The notes: generated by a model from the letters alone, not told the origin. DNA of 64,000 bases from Tyto alba (GCF_018691265.1 NW_024881324.1:1001730-1065729); one strand, 5' to 3'. Positions 10,252-23,560 are shown, counted from the stretch's first letter. A program made the numbers and translations.

Positions 10252-12912
10252 CGCAGGTTTTGGTTTTAAATCCCATTTTTTAGTTTTAGTATATTCTATT
10301 ATTTCAGTCTACTCAATCACTTGTATTTTACCATGTCCCTCACTGCCAGATTTAGGGATCCACATGCTGACGTTCTGTCAGCACTGAACATCAGTCTTTG
10401 CTTTGAAGCATTAATCATTACCTTATTAATTATAATGAGAGTGGGGAATAAAATCTGTAGATTGTTGTAACAATAAACAACCCCAGCAGTGCTGGAATTG
10501 AGCACTGAGCACAGTGAGGCATGAGTGTAATGTCATGCAGAATCGTGTTATCAGCTTCCCTACCAGGTTTGAGTATTTTAGCTTCTTCTGTCTCAGTTGT
10601 AGTCTTCATCCGTTCCTGTCTTTTCAGTCTTTACGAGTAATTAATCACACAACAGCCATGGTCTTGTGTGGTCCCTAGTATCTCTGCTTTTTCCCAGACC
10701 TTCAAGGTTCTTAGGTGTTTCTGTAATGCTCCTAATGCTCCCTAACTGGAGGTGGTTTCCTTCTGCCCACTCTTTATGCTTTAGAACAAAGTTGTTTCTT
10801 GTACCAAAGGGTTCAGATGTTTCACAATGAACATAAAACCTAAGAGGGAAAAAAAAAAAAACCAAACAAACTCACACAAGGTGATGAGAACAATATCATA
10901 TTTTGGGATTTTTGTGAATAATCAAAGGGTTGGTTTGTTTTTGGCTTTCACTACCCATAGGCTCAAACTATTTGTGGAAGATTTGAAATAGTTGGAAAAA
11001 CATAAAAATTCACTTATGCCCATAGCATTTTGCTGGAGATGAAATATGTCTCTTGCCTTCATTCTACTCTATTGTTTTAATATCGATGACATGTATCTCA
11101 GAAGGCACAGGAAAACAATGTTGGCTGTGAGTCACAAGTGACAAGTGGCTCCTTTTCAACAGGGATTAGAGAAGTTGGAGGCAACTCCTGGGATCTTTTG
11201 GCACACAGGGTGGTGGCTCCAAGTCAGACCCTGGTCCCACCACGGCTGCTACTAGGGATTGTCAGAGCTGCTCTTTCCTCGGCATGGAACCGCAGCAGTG
11301 TGGGTGCGGAAAGACAGGAGCATTTTAAGCTGTTTTCTGAAAGACCCTTTTCAGCTCCATCAGTGTAGTTTTCTGGATTTTGTTCTCAAATCACACTGCT
11401 CTACATCAAGAAGAAATTCCACTAATACCTGTTTTTGTGGTCAGGCACACTTGCTGGTTTAAAATAAAGCTATTGCTGTAATTTGGTAGAGTCACAGCAA
11501 CAGAAGTTTCCTCTGTCTCTCTGTGTTGGTGAACTACTGAAAATTGCTTTAGTTAGTTTTCATTTTAATTTTTGCTCTGTTTTTGTCATCTCAGCCACCC
11601 ATTGTAAATTGGCCAGTTCATTTTCTGAGTTTCGACTTGTTCCTATTTAATAGAATCATGAAACAGTTTTACAAAATGTCAGGTCTGCAGTGCAATAGCT
11701 CTGAACAGTCAATTTACGGGAATTAAGCAACATAAGTAGCATTGAAAAACACATCCCCCAAAATTGCTAGGGTTGTTGTATGACTTAGTTCACTAGTTTT
11801 ACCTTGTTGAGATATGACAGCATATTTACAAAGTCAAGGTAAATATTTTTGGCAAAGAAGCAGAGTATTCTGATTGTAAAAGCCTTAAAATGAGACACTG
11901 CACTGAGTGTAATTTTTTAAAAATTTCAGACACAGCTTTTATTTTCTGATCATGTTTCTCAGTTCATTAGCATTAACCCTTTACGCCCCTTCATTTGCTC
12001 ACCCATCCCCTCTTTCGGTGCGCATGCTGTAACATCACCCGCCTAACGAGAGGCTCTGGCTGTGGTTACGACTCCCATGCTGGCTGGTGAAACTGGGGGG
12101 TTACAACGGGAGGGTGCTGGGGTGCTGCTGGGGAGCACCTCACCCTCTCAGCAAGGGGGGTGCCCCCTCACAGGCACCTACATCCAAGTCCGTTCCACCC
12201 CTTTCAGCTCCGTGCTATGAGAGTTATTAGTAACCAGAGAAATTTTTATCTTCCTTCTGTTCACCCACCTCTCCTTCCCTCCCTGCTTCCATCCTTTCCT
12301 CCTCCGCAGATCACAGACACAGTCCTGTGCTTGCTCACAGGCCTAAAATTTCAACTACATTCTTCTTAAATAGTGGAGAAGGGATGAGAATCTTAAGGTA
12401 CATAGCCATAATTGTTTTGCTCAATAGACTAATACCATTGACATCCCTTAAGAACAACAGTGAAGTGCTTTTCTCACAGGCACAAACAATTTTAAGTGTC
12501 TTCTGTTTTGTGGAACAAAACCTTATTGTTTTACTTGCCCAAATGTTTTGGGGGACGATTTGACACTTTAATACAAAATATTGAAGTAATTCCTGCCCTT
12601 TTAAGTGCAAGCATTTGCAAAAAAATCACTTTTCAGTAATAGAGGCAGTAATGTGTGAATAGCTGGTTAGCTAATCCTACTAAAATCATGTTTTGTATTC
12701 CAGTATAGAGAACCGATATGCTTAGTTTGAGTTTATCACTTAATTTTTCCATGTTGCTTATGTAATTTTCATGATATACTTAATTTCCCATTTCTCATTT
12801 GAAAAGTATGAACTTAATAAGGTAATTATGTCTAGCTCTGTGAAGAAATATGTATGCAGATATTTCTCAATCTAGTAATAAAATGGTTATTTTAAACAGT
12901 GGCAATAATTAA
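10252..12912. other. Unique DNA with a GC-rich islet
   Basis: Mostly AT-rich. The interval 11985-12330 is GC-richer, with G runs and C/T-rich stretches, but contains no recognisable gene or repeat. A poly(A) of 12 lies near 10849. Confidence 0.45.
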
Positions 12913-13556
12913 TTAATGGGGAAAGTTTCCAGGAGCCAGATAGACTTCTTCACTGGGTAAGGACTTTAACTCAGTTTGAAGTCTTTCTAAAGGATCATCT
13001 CCTTTAGTTACAAGTAATTTTGCTGGTGGAGGAATTGCTGGGTTAAATTTTATTTCTTTGTTATCTAGGGAGTCCAAGGGAATGAGCACAATTCCAGTCT
13101 TCAGAACCATAATGAGTCTTTGCTTCTTAACAAAATCAATTGCACTTCTGCAACCTTTTTGATAATGAAATAAAAGGTTTTTTTCTTCCGTAGGTGGAAC
13201 AGATTGCAACAGAGCAGAATAATGACAATTACAGCCCTCCTTCCCCCTTTTCCTTTTAAATGGTGTGTGCCACTTACATCTATTACAGGTACAATCAAAT
13301 AGAAGAGAGGAATCACTGGAGAAAAATCAAAATATATTGAAAACACTTTTCCAATCCATGACAGAAATCAATTACTCTAATGCTGGCTTTCCCCTAACAT
13401 CATGAAAGACTTGTTGCACTTGTGGAGACCAGTCTTCATTGAAGTTTTGCTGTAACTTAAGTGGTGGCAGGGATATGAAAAAGTAGGAGTAAGTTTTGCT
13501 ACAGTAGAAAAAAGACCTTGGTCTGATGCCTTGGAAAGCAGAGGTGTGTTCCAAGT
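12913..13556 (-). pseudogene. Terminal-exon-like segment, interrupted frame
   Basis: This is the best coding candidate in the window. From an acceptor-like TTTTTCTCCAG ending at 13316, the minus-strand frame is open for 134 codons to a TAA at 12913. It carries a cysteine-rich patch (DCTCNRCKWHTPFKRKRG, then EGCNCHYS) and a proline/acid-rich C-terminus (ending SEEVYLAPGNFPH). First codon positions are rich in G, as in real genes. The same frame continues upstream across a TGA and a TAA to about 13556 without a shift (including FNEDWSPQVQQVFHDVRGK). Either there is an unusually short 60-nt intron (GTAATT to CTCCAG), which also joins in frame, or two stops have arisen in an old exon. Coding-like residues may extend further, in another frame, to about 13800. 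Family not recognised. A chance frame cannot be excluded. Confidence 0.35.
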
Positions 13557-16500
13557 CACGCTACGATTTCAGTTTACCCTCTAAAATATTAAGTGCACAT
13601 GAGTGTATATGCCCATGGTAGCAGGCATAAAGCTTTAGCAGTATTGCTAGTAAGTGGCAACAGAGGTATGGACCCACACAGTTCAGTTTCTAGGCTGGAA
13701 CAGAGTCTTTCTGCAATTTCTTTGAACATATATATAAAAAGCACTTTTTTAGATGTTGGTGAAGAATAACAGACAGTGCTAAGAAAACTTTTTAATTTGT
13801 GCTGAAGTGCTCTTTGGGAATTGCCTGAGCTGGTTGTGGCAGAACGTGGCTGCAGGTGGGAAGAGCAAGTTGTGGGCACTGGCACTCGGGCGTCTTGGCT
13901 GGCATTGCACTGGGAAGCTGAGTTACGGCCACGCAGCACCTATAAACCTTATCCTAAGACTAAGCAGGTAGTTAGCCAACAAAATGAAGGAAGTGCGGGG
14001 GGAAAAGGCTGTAATTCTGCTGCGTTGCCATTTGTTCCACTCATGGAAATTAAAAAAACCACAGCAAACATTGTGCTTGTTGGGAAGGTGGCACAGAGTC
14101 CTCCTCTTTCCACGACCATACAAAGACTGACATGCCCAAACCAGGCAAGGGTGCAGCGTGTGCTGAGGCCTCTGAGCAGCTTGGCTGTTGCCCATCCAAC
14201 TTACTTTCCAGCTTTTCTGGTACAGTTGGGAGTGTGATGTTGTTAAATCCTCAGTAGGAGGTTTCATGCTGTGCCCATTAATGAGGGAGCTGCTGGTCCC
14301 TTTCATAACATTAGTTGTAGTTGAGTTTCACCATAATTGAAACTCTCCCGGCTGTAGTGCCTTTCAGGCAATGGACAGTTTAAGTCCATATAATGCACAT
14401 TTTACTGCAAGAATGAATTTAGCAACCCTTCAGGAAAGCAGAGCATTAGCCCTCACTGCAGTATTGTGCAGCGGGTGAGCTCAAAGTGCCAGCCCTTTTG
14501 GCCACACATCTGCTTACTTTTTATGTGTTTTCCGAGAGCTGATAAATCATAGTGATATTAATGTTACTGTGGCATGTAAGTGCTTCTGGATTAAACTGAT
14601 GACTGCGCTACTTGGGTTGGTTTTGAATTTGTACCGTGAAAATGCAGACGATGTGTGACTCCACCACACTTTGCACAGGGCACCAACAAAAGCCTGCAAA
14701 GCTGCTGTTCGGTGTGGTTGTGGCTGGGGTAGTTTGTTGTGTGTCCAGATTGATGACCTGGAGAAATTAAAATTACGAGAATGAGTATGAACAAGGGTTT
14801 ACAGTCAGCCAAAAGCTGATGGTGAGGCTTCCAGTTCTGGGTGTGTGTACCCTCAGTAGGAGTTAATGGGGCATTTGGCTATTCTTACCCCTTTTAGGAA
14901 TAGAGGTACTGTGATCTTTTAATTATATTCAGAGCATATGTCTGTGACAAAGCTGCTTTAATTGTTCAAATGGATGGTGTCTATTCATTTGATACATTTA
15001 TAGTTTCTAAAGTTAGCACTTTTTAAAGGGCATTGTACCGCTGTGGTAGCTTGTATAGCATTAATTGATTCTGTTGTGTACTACAGCACCAAGTAGGGCT
15101 CTTGATTTACCAGCCAATGTGTAACCTTTTCTGCTGGGATATTCAAGTTTTTGTTGGACTTCAGATCGCTATGAAATGAAATAAAAAGTCCAAACTTTTA
15201 TTGTGATATAATGGTTTTCAGGCAACAGCCCTCTATATGCATGTAGACTCGATGTACTGTGTCTGCTGCAAGGATGTATAACAGATTTTTTCCAAGTTTA
15301 TTACTACTCTTTTAAGTAGATTAAATGTTTGTCTAATACATTTTTTGGGGAAAAAAGACCCTTACTCTTTCTCTATTGAGTTTCTAGGCATTTTCCTCTT
15401 TCCTCTTCCATTTTCCTAAGGATATTCTAATTGTTCTCGATTATGTTTTTGCTTGAGATTTACAAGAAAGAAATCTGTCTGCAAAGGTGTGATTGCATTG
15501 CAGACACAACTTTTCTGGGAAAGGCTAAGAGCAGAAGGCCAAATAATCACAGTAGCAGTGTCCTTGCAGCCGTTGCAATAGTCTGTAGCAGTTAGTTTTT
15601 CTGCAACTGGAAGTAATCATTCTTTTATATAGTCAGTTAATGTTTTTACCTTTAAACATTATGATGAAGTTAACAAGAAGAATTATGAAGAAGAATTAGT
15701 TAAGTGTGAAGAATTATGTACTCATGAAGCCCATGGATCAATTGGCAAAGAGAAATGAACGGAAAGACTTTTTTCAGACCTCTGAAGTACCTATGATTAC
15801 TATAACACTTGTTCAGTGACACATTGTATTAAACTATGCATGAATGAACATATTTTAATATTTTTTCCTACAAGTAGCCTTTCCAAAAAACCACTTTGAA
15901 CTGGGGAAAAAAGTTTCTTATCTCAATGTTACTGCTTAAGCAATAATGATAAAAATTAGATCTACTAGGAAAACGCTTTTTAACCTTTATTCTTAGCATA
16001 AATCAAGAGGCTCATTTTTCACAGTCTCTTTCTATAGAATTCAATTAAAGGTCAGATTTGTAATGGGGGATCCTAATTATTAATGTATTGCCTATTTTGA
16101 ATTATTAATGAGTTGACATATTTGCATAATGGGTAAAGAAAATGCCTAAGAACAACTTTTAAAGCATATGAAAATCTTTCAAAAATATTTAATCAAAGTC
16201 TGTCTTCATGTCCTGGAGGTAATTTAACTTTTTATCATTATGTCAATACTTAGAAAATAGATTCAAAATATTTTACAGTTAAAAATTAGTGTAGTTATAT
16301 ATCACTAAGGAGAATTAATCTTGTTTTGAGTTACCATACCAGTCATAAAGTGGGAAGCTTCAGACTGGGCAGATCTGTGAAAGGAAGATGCCATCATGTG
16401 CTGAATTAAACATTTTGGGTTTTCTTACAGAGGGCAACAGTAGTTTAAGAACAATAGAGTTTGCAGGGCAATGAGAATGGAGACAGTCATGATAAGCATT

Positions 16501-16560
16501 AGCCCAATATTTTGTCAACAGTGATTTCAGTGTACTAAAACAGTGATGGACTTAATTTGA
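13557..16560. other. AT-rich unique DNA
   Basis: A slightly GC-richer patch at 13820-14240 keeps frames open on both strands without recognisable content. A short degenerate tandem of GAAGAATTATG lies near 15676-15717. Otherwise nothing was seen. Confidence 0.45.
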
Positions 16561-19100
16561 TTGACTGAGGCCTAGGACTGGAATCATCTCTACACTAGCT
16601 ATTTAGTGATGACAGTAAATTTATTAGAGAATGATGAATGGATCATAGATTTCACTGTGGAAATAAGTTTACTACATTCATGCACCAAAAGCTTTCCAAA
16701 AGTGTCAGGTTGCACCACCATATCAACAATCAATGCTTGCATGGTTAAAATGATGAAGTGTATGGTATTTCCTACCTGGGAAATTATGCAAGTTATTATG
16801 TGGAGTGAAGGGTATATTTCTATGATAACTGAGTACATATTTTGTTTATTGGCTTGCTGGAAGATAGGCTGTTGTACGGACAGGTCAATGTTTGTCCTTG
16901 ATTTTTGCTTTTATGACTCAATATACCTCAATAGATTATTGTTCCTAAGGCAAAATTGGACTCCTCACTTTGCATAAAGGTTTTCCTGTCATATAATGGT
17001 GTTGGGGTAAAAAAAAAGAAGAATTTATGATTGAGTTCTTCCTAGGCAGAATGTTTTCTCTATTTATACAACTGAGACATTAATGTATGTTTGATCCATG
17101 GACAAAACATTTTAATACACTTTACTGTAATTTCTCAAAGGAATGCTTTGCAGAATCAAAGACACTTTGCAAGATCAAAGATACTTCTAGTGTAGATTTT
17201 TCTTCTTATTTCAAACTAACAGAAATGCAAAATCTCAGATTTTTTCACCCATATCTGTTATCATTCCATTCTAACCATTAGCTACTGAGTAACACTCTGG
17301 CTTGAAGCCACTGGGAAGATCCTGTTTTGCGGTTACTGCTACCACAAACCACATTATCACTAAATGCTAAAGTCTATCTACAGGTCAAGGTCAGGCCAGG
17401 GAGATGATTGGGAAAGAAGGTAACTGTCATGGAGCAGTCAGAGTACTCATTTGTATTATATCGTCAGAGAAATCAAGTTGAAGGATGGAACTGAAAAAAC
17501 CCTCTATAAAATGTAATGGTGATGTATAATGAAGGAGTCTCGCTTCTAATCATGTGGACTCTCCATTAATGTTTAGTAATTGGTAGAATTGCAATACTGT
17601 CTCCTCTCCACTCATGCGTTGGCAGATATCTTGCACATCAGGGCTGGTGTGATCAAATAGCACCTTTTGCACCTGACCTTGCATAAACAAGGTACATTTC
17701 ACAAAGTGGACAGCATAGGGTGTTTTATAGATGGCATAAAACCTGTTCAGTTTTCACTTCAGAAGGCAACAATTCAGGATGTAATTGTCACTTGACATAG
17801 GTTTCAGCCATAAAGAAAGAACATTGGAGATAATAGGAAACAGATCAAGGAACTCAGTGACATCAAATCTGTGCATGTCTTGTTATTGTACTTCTTCCAG
17901 ATAGTAGTGTTCTGTAACTTGTAGACTACTGACTCTTTCTGGGCAAGAGTCTTTCTATTATTCTCCACTCTTCTGTTTCTTATATTGTCATCTGAGGACA
18001 TTGTTATGACAGCTTAAGTAATATTCACTGCAAATGGGTCATCAGTTCAGTCACAGGATGGGACATGGTGAGAATAGCGATGTCAACGAAACCTTTGTTT
18101 TATGCAAATCTCAATGACTGGAATGGTGCTGTGCCAGTTTGTGCTATATGAAGCAGTTTTAATATAAAAGAATTAGAAACCATGTTTTCAATTACCCCTC
18201 TTCACAGAACAGAATTCTACCTCTGTTCCACTTAGGGATTGTGGAAATCAGCTCTGCAAATTTCTGTCCTACCTCAGGATGATTCAATGGAGCAATTCTT
18301 TGTAGCACTCTGCCAAACCACACCTGATGTGTTTCATTTCATGAACTTCACAAGACTATTCCATAGGTCTCAGTGCTATGTAACTTCAGTTACTGACACT
18401 TAGCAAATTCTTACACTCAGCTGGTGGTGTGAGGTGATTTAATCTGCTTGCTTTTAATTACATCCTGTATTCCAAATGAAGTCTTATGTTTTCTTTTTTG
18501 TCCCTCCCCTAATGTCTCCTTTTACAACATGTCAATCCCACTCTGCTTGGTAGTTTCCATAAATTTCTCTTAACTCCTGCTGACTTGTCTGATTCCTCAG
18601 GTTATTGAGGTTACCAAACCAATAAAAGGGACAGGGAAAAAAAAAGAAAAAAATGTTGACACTGATGTCTGGAGCAGGCTTCTGCAAAAGAAGCTGCTTC
18701 AACTCCCTGAATAATCTTGAATATAACATCAAAGATTTTCTGTAACAGACCTCAGTTCCTGTGTTAGTTTACAGCTGCAGAACAAAGTTGGAAAGACACA
18801 TGGAAGGAGTAAAAGAAAATAATAAAGTTCAGAATGAGAAGATGATATTCAATATGTTTAATAAAGCAAATAAAAACTCCCCAAGACAAGTGGCTTCCTT
18901 TCATAGAGCCTGTACTGCTGGCTCTGTATGGCTTTTGCCTGTATTCTCAGGAATGGAAAGAAAATTTAGAATGTTTAGTTCTCAACACAAAAGATCATTG
19001 CCTTGGTTCATATTATTAGAATTCTAAGATTCAGTACAAAGTTCCACAAAGTAGTAATTAACCCACTTTGAGACCAAAAGCCTGAAGGATAGGGAAGATT
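16561..19100. other. AT-rich DNA, no recognised element
   Basis: A 123-codon plus-strand frame (16606-16977) and an overlapping 79-codon minus-strand frame exist. Neither resembles a transposase, retroviral or cellular protein that I know. The region to 18420 has somewhat more balanced composition than its flanks and could be an old unrecognised repeat. Confidence 0.35.
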
Positions 19101-19120
19101 AAAAAAAAAAAAAAAAAAAA
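19101..19120. repeat. Poly(A) tract, A20
   Basis: Pure run of 20 A on the plus strand. There is no retroposon body beside it that I recognise; avian CR1 does not end in poly(A). Confidence 0.95.
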
Positions 19121-19361
19121 GTGTGACTGTATATATATTGTAGATATTAAATAAGCAATTACAGCTGAATGAAGGGCCCAGATGGAAATACCTGATTTGT
19201 GCTAGAATAAAGCTGAGAAAAGATAAGAAGTATTTCAGCTATATCTAAGTGAGTGCATAGTTTGAGCTAAAATTGCAGTGATCTAACGTCTGCAATTAGC
19301 TGGGGTTTCTCTTCTTTCAGTGACTTTTTACAACTCCTCCTGCCCTCCACAAGAAGGAGAG

Positions 19362-19387
19362 AAAAAAAAAAAAAAAAAAAAAAAAAA
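19362..19387. repeat. Poly(A) tract, A26
   Basis: Pure run of 26 A on the plus strand, followed by a purine-rich stretch. No adjacent retroposon body was recognised. Confidence 0.95.
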
Positions 19388-22152
19388 GAAGGGAAAAGGA
19401 AAACTTGATATCTCCGGAAAGGAAAATGATAATGATATTACCTCCTGGTGGAACTTATACCACCTTGTTATACTTGCATGGTAAATATATTCCATTGCAA
19501 GAAATGTTCCACCAAAGAGTATTCACTTCAGAGAAACGATAACGATCTCAAAAAACCTGGTCAGTGACAAACATGCTCTAAAATCCCGCAGCACTGAGCT
19601 GCTGCAGTTTCATTTACACTTGCTGCCCATCAATAGTGAATGTGCTTCAGTTAATCACCTACCCCCCTTGATGAGGGTGGTTGCTATTTCATAACTGTTA
19701 TAAAAGTGAAAGGGAATAGTTATTAAACTGATTATTTTTCTTGTGTTTTGTTAACTTTGACCTTGTTAGGTGAGAACAAACATTGACAGGGAAAGAGAAA
19801 CAGAAATGCTTCCACATAGCATCTTTCCATAACAAAGCCCTGTCCTATAAATGCCGGTGGAACCACAAGAAACTTAAGCTGGTAGAGTAGCACTCGCAGA
19901 GTGGCTATCAGTAAATGACTTGTTGAAAGTTTAATTCTCTGAATGTATCATGTGGTTTAGGCGGACAGCATATTCTAAAGCGATCCCCCTTGCTTATGCC
20001 ATTTCTTTTGGATGGCAGTACTTGCAGCTGTGGGGCTTTGTTTGCTCTGGGTGCTGCTGAGCCTGAGCTCATGGAGGCTGGAAGCTGGTGGCATTATGAG
20101 GACAAGAGCTCTTGGTGGAAGCAAGATGTACAAAAATTGTAGAGTGATTGGCAGGTACCTTTAAAGTTTAAAAAAATATCCCAAACCCTGTCACATAAGC
20201 GATGTACTTTTCTAAGTAACCAGATGGGCACTTGTGAAAAGTAAGGAGTCAGCATAACAAGCCCAAGATATATACAGACTTTGTAGCTCAGGTTTAACCC
20301 ATGCAAAGGGCTTGTGGTTTGGGAATTAGCTAGGATTAATATCCAGTGGGCACTTCTTGTGTTTGAAATCAGCAGTAACATTGCTCATTAGCAATATTGA
20401 AAATGACTGGTTTAATGATATTCACCTTTCCTGCTAGGCCTGTGATTGGTGCCACCAGATATAAATCAGATTATAATTTGCTGATCATTTTCAACAACCA
20501 GCTTTCTATCTGTAATTCTGTTTTGCCTTTCTTAATCCTTTTGTGCTTTCTCTTCTTCAACAGACCTGCTTGTGACAGACACTAAGATTTATGATCAGTG
20601 AGTACTAATGCAATTCAGGACTTGGGAGTTGTAGAACAACACAAGAGGATAATGGGGTGGGTTTAAAAAGTCTCTATGATAAACAACCCAATCTCTTAAC
20701 ACTGGTAATTATTACTTTGGTAATGAATGAGTTGGGATAGAAGAGAATGTTATTTAGCTGCATTCCAAAACTTAATTGTGCAGAGTGAGAGGTGTAAGAA
20801 ACAACACCTTTCAAAAACTAGAGAACCAAAACTGTCTACCGAGTATTCTCAGACTGGGTATCTTATGCTTCTTACAAAATGTGTTTTCTCTGCCATTTTA
20901 AGTTCTCATATGAATTTTTAAAACACAACTTCTTGTTTGTGTTTAAAGCACATTTTGGTTTAAAACTATATCTGAAGAATAGTCAACAGTCATTCCATCA
21001 TAAAGCTAGGGACAACTTAAGATTCCAACTTGAAACTACTCAAGCTTCTGGAAACTTTTCTAGCACACCCAAATCCCGGGTTCAGATCCATTTAGACCTG
21101 ACTAAAGGAATAAACCTGTTGGAGACAAACTACTCTTGATTGTGCAGTGAACAAAAACAGGATCTGAATTTCACTCATTTTGAATATCACAACTTTTGTA
21201 TTAAGCAAAGTTAAACAGATGCAGTGTCCTTACTGATTACACTTCTGCCCTTTTTTCACCAGTTAATAGCTTCCCCTACCAATTGTAGCCATATTGACGT
21301 GCAAATCACGGTTCAGCAATACAGTTCCTTAAAGTGGGTGTTGTAGAGGCAGCAATGTTTTAGGTACAAGCAGTCAGTTTTTGAAGCATCTCACAACTTC
21401 ATGTGTTTTTCTTATCCTAGCCACTAGAGGGCAAAAGACGTAGAAGTAACTTGAACACGGCATTAAGGAAAAAAAAAATCCTTTTATATAGTTTTAGAAG
21501 TACTGAAAGTTAAGAGTAAAGCAGACACTAGAGTAGTATATATAAGGTTTTTTTTTTTTTTTTTTTTTTTCTGTAGATGGACTTCAGGTGTCTTATATGG
21601 GACACAAGTTTGCTATCTTCTCATAAGCTGAAAAGAGAAATAAGTAATATGTTTTGTACACACTGAACTACATTTTACAGATGATTATGAGTTCAACACT
21701 GTGGGTGAAAATGCGATTGCCAGTAACATAAGACTGTGGTCTCTTCCAAATGCAAACAGGTTTTCTGAATCTTCTTTGATAGCTGCCTCCAGAGGTGTGT
21801 GTGATACCTACCACCTCCATGCAGCTGTCCTGCTTCCGTGAGCAACCTGAAAAACACTGGCAAAAGTTGCAACGAATTTTCAGTAATTGGTTAGCAAGTA
21901 GTTTTTGATTTCTGCCTATCCAGTGATAACATGTAAAGCTTCTGCAGCTCGCCAAATACAGCTCTTGAAAGCATGGCTTTGAACTCTCCAGGCACTTCAG
22001 AATAATCTTTCACCTGCTAATATAACCAGTGACTTGATGTTGAAACATTTGCTTCCTATGCAGGTTGTTATTTATTCTCTTGTAGGCATGCAAACTGCAG
22101 GTGGCAGCTTTCCTCTCAAGATTTAAATCACTCCACCCCCTACCCCCCCATG
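19388..22152. other. AT-rich unique DNA
   Basis: No supportable gene. It contains a T23 run at 21548-21570. The frames at 20094-20381 and 21668-21955 (minus) have no recognisable content. Confidence 0.45.
21548..21570. repeat. Poly(T) tract, T23
   Basis: Pure homopolymer preceded by TATATAAGG. The composition hints at nothing beyond a simple repeat. Confidence 0.95.
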
Positions 22153-22168
22153 TTTTTTTTTTTTTTTT
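22153..22168. repeat. Poly(T) tract, T16
   Basis: Homopolymer beside a CACCCCCTACCCCCCC stretch. Confidence 0.9.
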
Positions 22169-22482
22169 CTTAAATAATTATAGTGGATTCTGTAGAAAAG
22201 AGAAACCTTAAAATTCTGCAGAACATCTGCATTACAATATGCTACTCCCTAAGGTCAAGAGAGGAGAGTCCAGATTTCATGCCCCACCACTCCCGCCCCG
22301 CGAGTAGAGATGTGCTTTTTAATAATTTCTATTGTGCATCAACATCATCTTACAAATTCTATTTTTCTCTTTTTTCAATTTGCTAAATATAGCTGAAAGA
22401 TCAGAGAACCACAAATACCTAAATAGAGAAGTCCAGATGTACCTTGAAATGAGTTTAAAAATAACATCGTAAGAACTTCTAA

Positions 22483-22487
22483 GCCTC
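22483..22487. repeat. Target-site duplication, left copy (GCCTC)
   Basis: Five bases immediately before the LTR's TG; identical to the five bases after its CA at 23561-23565. Confidence 0.9.
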
Positions 22488-22617
22488 TGTCCTGGGTTGA
22501 GTGAGTGGTGGAGTTTTTTGGTGGCAGGGGAGGGGGCTATCGGGGTGGCCCCCTGTGAGAAGCTTCTTGAAGCTCCCCCAGCTCCACGTCAGCTCCACTT
22601 CTGTTTGGGAAATTGAG

Positions 22618-22651
22618 CCAATCGGCTGTGCCTCTGCGATAACGTATTTAA
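22618..22651 (+). promoter_or_regulatory. LTR U3 promoter: CCAAT and TATA-like boxes
   Basis: CCAAT at 22618-22622 and TATTTAA at 22645-22651 lie about 25 bases apart in the first fifth of the LTR, as expected for a U3 promoter on the plus strand. The TATA-like box is imperfect. Confidence 0.55.
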
Positions 22652-22981
22652 GAAGGGACGTGGTGACGGGCAGTGGGACTGGTGAGGAGGAGTTGCTGCA
22701 GCTGCATGAACACCAAGGTCAGTGGAGGAACGGAGGAAGAAAGGAGGGGGGAGGTGTGCTGGAGCAGAGACCCTCCTGTATCCTGTGGGGAGACGGCAGG
22801 GCGGCCCCCCCCTGCCACCCATGAAGATCTACGGTGGAGCAGACATTGATTTACAGCCTGTTGTTCCTGCTCGGCTGATCAAGGTTCTGTGCCCGAAGAA
22901 GGCCGGGGTCTCATGGAAAAAGGTAGCCCCGCTGCTGTAATTCAGTGCTGGGAGGATTGCAGCATGTGGGGGAGTCCCACA

Positions 22982-23149
22982 CCGGAGCAGCTCGGGAAGG
23001 GCTGCAGCCGTGGGAGGGAATCCAGTCGGAGGAAGTTGGTGACCCATGACGGAGCAGTGTGGGGAACGCTGCGGCCCATGGGAGGAATTCAAGTCAGAGG
23101 AAGTTTGTGGAGGACTGTCTCCTGTGAGAGGGGGACCACGACGGAGCAG
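22982..23149 (+). repeat. Phased internal repeats in the LTR
   Basis: CGGAGCAG recurs at 22983, 23050 and 23142, each within similar context (GGAGCAG, then a GCTGC-containing stretch, then GTGGGAGGGAATCCAGTCGG or its variant, then GGAAGTT). These look like 70-90 bp internal duplications in the transcribed part of the LTR. Confidence 0.6.
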
Positions 23150-23366
23150 GGGGTAACAAGTTTTGGACACTCCCCTCACCGAAGATGAAGGAAGTGGCAG
23201 CGCTGCCTGCACCCCCCATTCCCTGCCCCTGCGCCACTGGGGGAGGAGGTAGAGATATCGGGAGCAGAACTGAGCCCGGGAAGAAGGGAGGGGTGGGGGG
23301 AAGGTGTTCTCAAGATGTGGCAATGCTTCTCACTGTCCTGCTCTGTTATGTGTTGTTAGTGTCTGT

Positions 23367-23372
23367 AATAAA
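23367..23372 (+). terminator. LTR polyadenylation signal AATAAA
   Basis: Canonical AATAAA, followed within 20 bases by TGTATGTTCTTTTTTTC, a GT/T-rich downstream element. This places the R/U5 boundary shortly after. Confidence 0.75.
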
Positions 23373-23560
23373 TGTATGTTCTTTTTTTCTTCCCCTAACG
23401 AGTCTGCCTTTTGCTCATGATCATAAAAGGGGGATTTTCCCCCATCCCAGTCCTATCTTGAACCCCAAGCCTGGCTCTCTGTCCCTTCTCATTGCCGGAG
23501 GGGAAGGGAGAGAGAGGTGCTGCATTGTGGTTGGCTGTCAATCAGGCCTAAACCACGACA

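Larger units (their letters stand above)
22488..23560 (+). mobile_element. Solo LTR of an avian endogenous retrovirus
   Basis: The element starts TGTCCTGGGTTGAG and ends AAACCACGACA, so it has retroviral TG...CA termini. It is flanked by identical 5-bp sequences, GCCTC at 22483-22487 and GCCTC at 23561-23565, which is a target-site duplication. A 5-bp duplication fits ERVL-type elements better than ERVK (6 bp) or ERV1 (4 bp). At 1073 bp it has the parts of an LTR in order: CCAAT (22618), a TATA-like box (22645), a GC-rich downstream region with phased repeats, and AATAAA (23367) followed by a T-rich stretch. The tract with GAAGGGAGGGGTGGGGGGAA resembles the abundant songbird LTRs I know. No gag, pol or env remains, so this is a recombination-derived solo LTR. 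Frames inside it are not genes. The family name is not certain. Confidence 0.92.

Noticed and set aside
16606..16977. 123-codon plus-strand frame, considered as a transposase or retroviral remnant
   Set aside because: No catalytic motif, no terminal repeats and no recognisable similarity; an overlapping antisense frame is equally open.
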